Assembly (NCBI GenBank): GCA_005239465.1
Contig: SPAW01000026.1
Coordinates: 68,596 to 132,595, forward strand
Source: Nitrospira sp.
GTDB taxonomy: Bacteria > Nitrospirota > Nitrospiria > Nitrospirales > Nitrospiraceae
Length of the DNA stretch: 64,000 nucleotides
Direction: 5' to 3'
Each line of letters begins with the position of its first letter. The first letter of the stretch is position 1. The notes below the pieces were generated by a model. The model was not told the origin of the DNA, ran no database searches, and saw only the letters and a list, made by a program, of their open reading frames with translations. Positions 60,637-64,000 of the stretch are shown here, piece after piece. The position numbers were made by a program, and so were the translations under genes.

Positions 60637-63039
60637 ATGCCAGGCGATGATCGGTTCGTCGAGATTCATGAGCAGCCGCATCGGCGATGGCGCTGGTGGC
60701 AGATCGCACTGCTCGGTTCTTTGGCCTGCGCCATCATCGGGATTACGACGATCGCGGGGGTGATTTGGCATTTTTCCCAAGATCTTCCCTCCCTCGATTT
60801 GCTCCAAAACTATCAACCCAGCCTGGTTACAATCGTCTATTCCGACGATCGCCAACCCATCGGCCAGTTCTTCATCGAGCGCCGCATTCTGACCCCGCTC
60901 GCCGAAATTCCCAAGACGTTCACGCAGGCGGTGATTGCAACGGAAGACGCGCGGTTTTTTGAGCATCCTGGTTTGGACTATGTCGGCATGCTGCGGGCGG
61001 CCTGGACCAACATCCGGCATGGAGGCAGAAAGGTCGAAGGGGCCAGCACCATCACGCAGCAGCTGGCCCGATCGCTGTTTCTCTCATCGGAGCGGTCGTA
61101 TGAGCGCAAGATCCGCGAGATCATCTTGGCCTACAAGATGGAGGCGGTGTCCGGGAAAGAGCAGATCCTTGAAACCTATCTGAATCAAATTTATTTTGGG
61201 CAAGGCGCCTATGGGGTGGCCTCAGCGGCCCAATCGTACTTTGGGAAAGAGGTCACGACGCTGACCCTTGCCGAATCGGCCTTCTTAGCTGGACTTCCGA
61301 AATCTCCCAGCCGGTTTTCTCCGTTCACGGCCTATGAGCGGGCAAAGATGCGGCAGGAGCATGTGCTTTCCCGTATGGAAGAGTCCGGATTTATCACGGC
61401 GGCTGAACGCGAAGCAGCGGTTGCCGAGACGCTCAACTTCCTCCGGCCCGGCAGCGAACACTTTGCCCCGTACTTTGTCGAATATATCCGCCAATTGCTG
61501 GTGGCGAAATACGGGGAGGCGATGGTCTACAAGGGCGGCCTGCAAATCTACACCACCCTGAATTTGGAGATGCAGAAGGCGGCGGAGTCGGCGTTCTTGG
61601 CCGGGGTCCGCGAACTCGACAAACGGCAAGGGTGGCGAGGGCCTCGGCGAACCGTTGACCTGGGGACGCTCCAACCTTCTGCGCCTACTTCGACCGATCA
61701 GCCGCTCAAGCCCGGTGATATGAGCGAAGCAATCGTGTTGAAAGTCGCGAAAGATCATTATGTGGTTCAAGTCGGGGCGGTCGCGGCGAATCTGGCATTT
61801 GACGACATGGCCTGGGCGAAGCGGGTACTCAAGGGACCTGACCCTGCCGTCGACTTCGTCGTGAATCCCAACCTCAAGAAGCTTCTTAAGCCTGGTGATG
61901 TGATTGAAGTTGAGGTGAAGAAAGTCGCCAAAGACGGGGTGCAGCTCACGCTCGAACAGACACCGATTGTCGAGGGAGGCCTGATCGCCATCGATCCAAA
62001 GGTGGGAGCGATCCGGGCGATGGTCGGGGGCTACGATTTTTCTCGGAGCGAATACAACCGCGCCGTTCAAGCGCATCGCCAACCAGGGTCGGCGTTCAAG
62101 CCCCTTATTTATGCGACAGCGATGAGCCAAGGATTGAGTCCGGCCACGCAGATTCTCGATGCGCCGGTGGTTTATGAGCAGGAAGAAGACGACAAGATTT
62201 GGAAACCGGAGAACTACGGGCGAAAGTTTCATGGCATGGTGAGTCTACGGGACGCACTGGCGCACTCGCACAATCTGGCGACGGTTCGGCTGCTCGACAA
62301 GGTCGGGGTCAAGAACGTCATCGAGTTTTCGCGCTCGGTCGGGGTGACGAGTCCGCTTCCGGCCGATCTCTCCTTGGGCTTGGGTTCGTCGTCAGTGGGC
62401 TTGATGGAACTGACGTCGGTGTATGGGGTGTTCCTGAACAAGGGGAGCCGGGTGGAACCCTTTGCCATCAAAGTGGCGAAGGATAGCACGGGCAAGACGC
62501 ACGAGGTGGCCGAGCCCGAATCTCATGAGGTCATCGCCAAAGAGACGGCCTACCTGATCACCAATATGATGGAGGATGTGGTGCAGAAGGGAACGGGCCA
62601 GGCCGCGAAAGTCCTCGATCGTCCGATCGCGGGTAAGACCGGAACGACCAACGACTACATCAATGCGTGGTTTATCGGAGGGACTCCCAATCTGGTCGCC
62701 GGTGTGTACGTGGGGTTTGATGATCGCCGTTCGCTCGGAGAGAGCGAGACGGGAGCCCGTTCGGCCTTGCCGATCTGGATCGCGTTCATGAAGGAGGCGC
62801 TGAACCAACTTCCTGTCGTGCCGTTCGAAATTCCCGATGGGGTCACATTTGTGAAAGTCGATTCATCGACGGGACTGCTGGAATCAGAGCAGGAGGGTGA
62901 AGGCCAGAAGGGGACCGTGGAACTCTTTGCCAAGGGTAGTGAACCGACGCAGGCGGCTCACCGTCGCCTCGATCCCACGGACTTCTATAAGCTAGATCAG
63001 ATTCCTGAGGGGCAGCCGGCCGGGGACGGCAGCTTTTAA
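60637..63039 (+). CDS. Class A penicillin-binding protein (PBP1A-type)
   Basis: An 800-aa bifunctional peptidoglycan synthase. A single membrane anchor (LLGSLACAIIGITTIAGVIW) precedes the glycosyltransferase domain (ATEDARFFEHPGLD; EGASTITQQLARSLFL) and the transpeptidase domain with SxxK PGSAFKPLIY, SxN in AHSHNLATV and KTGT in AGKTGTTND. The OB-like insert between domains is present. ATG 60637 follows CCAGGAGTCC. It diverges from typA across the 220-bp spacer. Confidence 0.92.
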   Translation: MPGDDRFVEIHEQPHRRWRWWQIALLGSLACAIIGITTIAGVIWHFSQDLPSLDLLQNYQPSLVTIVYSDDRQPIGQFFIERRILTPLAEIPKTFTQAVIATEDARFFEHPGLDYVGMLRAAWTNIRHGGRKVEGASTITQQLARSLFLSSERSYERKIREIILAYKMEAVSGKEQILETYLNQIYFGQGAYGVASAAQSYFGKEVTTLTLAESAFLAGLPKSPSRFSPFTAYERAKMRQEHVLSRMEESGFITAAEREAAVAETLNFLRPGSEHFAPYFVEYIRQLLVAKYGEAMVYKGGLQIYTTLNLEMQKAAESAFLAGVRELDKRQGWRGPRRTVDLGTLQPSAPTSTDQPLKPGDMSEAIVLKVAKDHYVVQVGAVAANLAFDDMAWAKRVLKGPDPAVDFVVNPNLKKLLKPGDVIEVEVKKVAKDGVQLTLEQTPIVEGGLIAIDPKVGAIRAMVGGYDFSRSEYNRAVQAHRQPGSAFKPLIYATAMSQGLSPATQILDAPVVYEQEEDDKIWKPENYGRKFHGMVSLRDALAHSHNLATVRLLDKVGVKNVIEFSRSVGVTSPLPADLSLGLGSSSVGLMELTSVYGVFLNKGSRVEPFAIKVAKDSTGKTHEVAEPESHEVIAKETAYLITNMMEDVVQKGTGQAAKVLDRPIAGKTGTTNDYINAWFIGGTPNLVAGVYVGFDDRRSLGESETGARSALPIWIAFMKEALNQLPVVPFEIPDGVTFVKVDSSTGLLESEQEGEGQKGTVELFAKGSEPTQAAHRRLDPTDFYKLDQIPEGQPAGDGSF

Positions 63040-63049
63040 CCGCACACAG

Positions 63050-63262
63050 CTAGGACTTCGAGTCCTGAGACTCTTCGTGCCAGGCCATCTGAATCGTTTC
63101 TAAGATCTTCTCGTTCGACTTCTTCGGGTCGTCTCGAAAATCAGGCAGCGCGATGATCCAGGCGTGCATATCGGTAAAACGAACGGTCAGTGGATCTATC
63201 TCCGGGTGCTCTTCAACCAGTCGAATCGCGATATCTTCCGTGTCCTGCCATTTCAGAGCCAT
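63050..63262 (-). CDS. iscX: Fe-S cluster assembly protein IscX
   Basis: A 70-aa acidic protein with the IscX signature: LKWQDTEDIAIRLVEEHPEI, then DPLTVRFTDMHAWIIALPDF and KILETIQMAWHEE. It modulates IscS/Fe-S assembly. It follows hscA on the same strand, separated by a large hairpin repeat, consistent with an isc operon continuing beyond the window. Confidence 0.9.
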   Translation of the reverse strand: MALKWQDTEDIAIRLVEEHPEIDPLTVRFTDMHAWIIALPDFRDDPKKSNEKILETIQMAWHEESQDSKS

Positions 63263-63274
63263 TCAGAACTCCTT

Positions 63275-63452
63275 CGTATCTCGTCGCTCGTCGTTCGGGA
63301 AGACTTCGGCGAGCTCAGTCGAGCCGCGTCCTCCGAACTCGTCGCTCGTATCTCGTCGTTCGTCCCTCGGTGAATCTGATCTGAAACGAGATACGAAATA
63401 CGCTTCACGAGATACGGTGATCTTCGAGATACGCTTCACGAGGAACGCTTCA
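63275..63452. repeat. Heptamer-word hairpin (locus m2), inverted copy of 33.74-33.87 kb
   Basis: Arms of CGTCGTT/CGTATCT words and GAGATAC/GCTTCAC words. The stretch from about 63331 is the inverse of 33.87-33.74 kb with few differences. The CGGCGAGCTCAG motif is inserted at 63303-63327. The right end overlaps the stop codon of hscA. Confidence 0.85.
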
Positions 63453-64000
63453 CGTTATTTCGGAGAGCTTCTTGCCCTGTAGCCCTCGCTTGAGCGAATC
63501 ATCCAGCATGGCGACGGTCAGGCTTTTCGCCGCTTGTTCGAGGTCGGCCATGCTCGCGCGGATTGCCCGCGGGTCGTTGCCGTCTTTCGCGGTTGCCAAT
63601 GCCGACAGGGCCGCTCGAACGGCCGCAACCTCTTCCTGGGGAATAAGATGGCTCCCTTCGCCTAGGAACTTTTCAGTTGTCGTGATCAAAGCGGCGGCAT
63701 CTAACCTGGCCTCGATCAGTTTGCGGGCGTTGACGTCCTTCGCCGCAAACTTGAACGAATCCTCGATCATTCGCTCCACTTCATTGCCGGATAACCCGTA
63801 AGACGGCCTCACTTCGATCGACTGGCTCTGTCCGGTCCGCATGTCGCTGGCCTTCACGTTCAATATCCCATTGGCGTCAATGAGAAACGTGACTTCGATG
63901 CGAGGGACGCCGGCCGGGAGCGGAGGAACTTTCAGCCGAAATCTTCCAAGGCTGCGATTGTCTTTCGCCAGTTCGCGCTCGCCCTGCAGAATGTGGATGT
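63450..64000 (-). CDS. hscA: Chaperone HscA, C-terminal part (5' end outside window)
   Basis: The visible 183 codons encode an Hsp70 substrate-binding domain: LGRFRLKVPPLPAGVPRIEV, then FLIDANGILNVKA, and the lid with ERMIEDSFKFAAKDVNARKL. Proximity to IscX identifies it as HscA rather than DnaK; that is inference. The ATPase domain lies beyond the window edge. The TGA stop is formed within the repeat sequence. Confidence 0.8.
   Translation of the reverse strand, partial: IHILQGERELAKDNRSLGRFRLKVPPLPAGVPRIEVTFLIDANGILNVKASDMRTGQSQSIEVRPSYGLSGNEVERMIEDSFKFAAKDVNARKLIEARLDAAALITTTEKFLGEGSHLIPQEEVAAVRAALSALATAKDGNDPRAIRASMADLEQAAKSLTVAMLDDSLKRGLQGKKLSEIT

Overview
The window looks like a chromosomal segment of a Nitrospira-type bacterium. 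This is an inference from gene content, not from a marker gene: a soluble FdsGBA formate dehydrogenase next to a formate/nitrite channel, many cupredoxin-like periplasmic proteins, an archaeal-type fructose bisphosphatase, a globin-coupled sensor kinase, and very repeat-rich intergenic DNA. No rRNA, complete tRNA, CRISPR array or intact transposase was seen.

Layout. 0-13 kb: an L,D-transpeptidase, a four-CBS protein, a globin-coupled histidine kinase with its response regulator, a receiver-less sigma-54 activator, and a possible sensing module (response regulator, TonB-dependent receptor, orphan ABC substrate-binding protein, HAMP histidine kinase). 13-19 kb: a complete Ybh-type ABC-2 exporter operon (two permeases, two ATPases, membrane fusion protein, TetR regulator). 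19-28 kb: secreted proteins, a hibernation-factor/cold-shock fusion beside a Lon-like protease, a 263-bp MITE-like element, and two small-molecule kinases. 27-29 kb: a run of cupredoxin-like genes, the last two broken.

29.6-49.3 kb is the most coherent block: two divergent gene sets leave a common intergenic region at about 36.6 kb. Leftward lie a small membrane peptide, MgtE, a double universal stress protein (USP), an FmdB zinc ribbon, cytochrome c, nicotinamidase, nicotinate phosphoribosyltransferase, a pentapeptide-repeat protein and an alpha/beta hydrolase. Rightward lie a USP, a cupredoxin, a double USP, a DUF2934 protein, an unrecognised 457-aa protein, FdsG-FdsB-FdsA, a formate channel, an FBP aldolase/phosphatase, a broken phosphofructokinase and another double USP. 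The content resembles a low-energy or hypoxia survival island, similar in parts to the mycobacterial DosR regulon. 49-64 kb: a broken MarR-like gene, lipoproteins, a rubrerythrin / Fe-S oxidoreductase / DUF3501 cluster, a tandem PTPS-like enzyme, peroxiredoxin and thioredoxin, TypA, a class A penicillin-binding protein, IscX and the 3' end of HscA.

The most unusual signal is intergenic. At least a dozen spacers hold imperfect hairpins of about 70-190 bp whose arms are degenerate tandem 7-nt words. The word differs from locus to locus, but the two arms of one hairpin match each other. They sit mainly at gene junctions, including inside the formate dehydrogenase and rubrerythrin operons; one single arm lies in frame inside fdsA. 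Other notable signals are a mosaic spacer built from pieces of three distant loci, a duplicated transpeptidase 3' end that preserves an apparent empty insertion site, and four genes with clear inactivating lesions between 28.5 and 50.2 kb. All family calls come from reading the translations by eye; no database search was possible.
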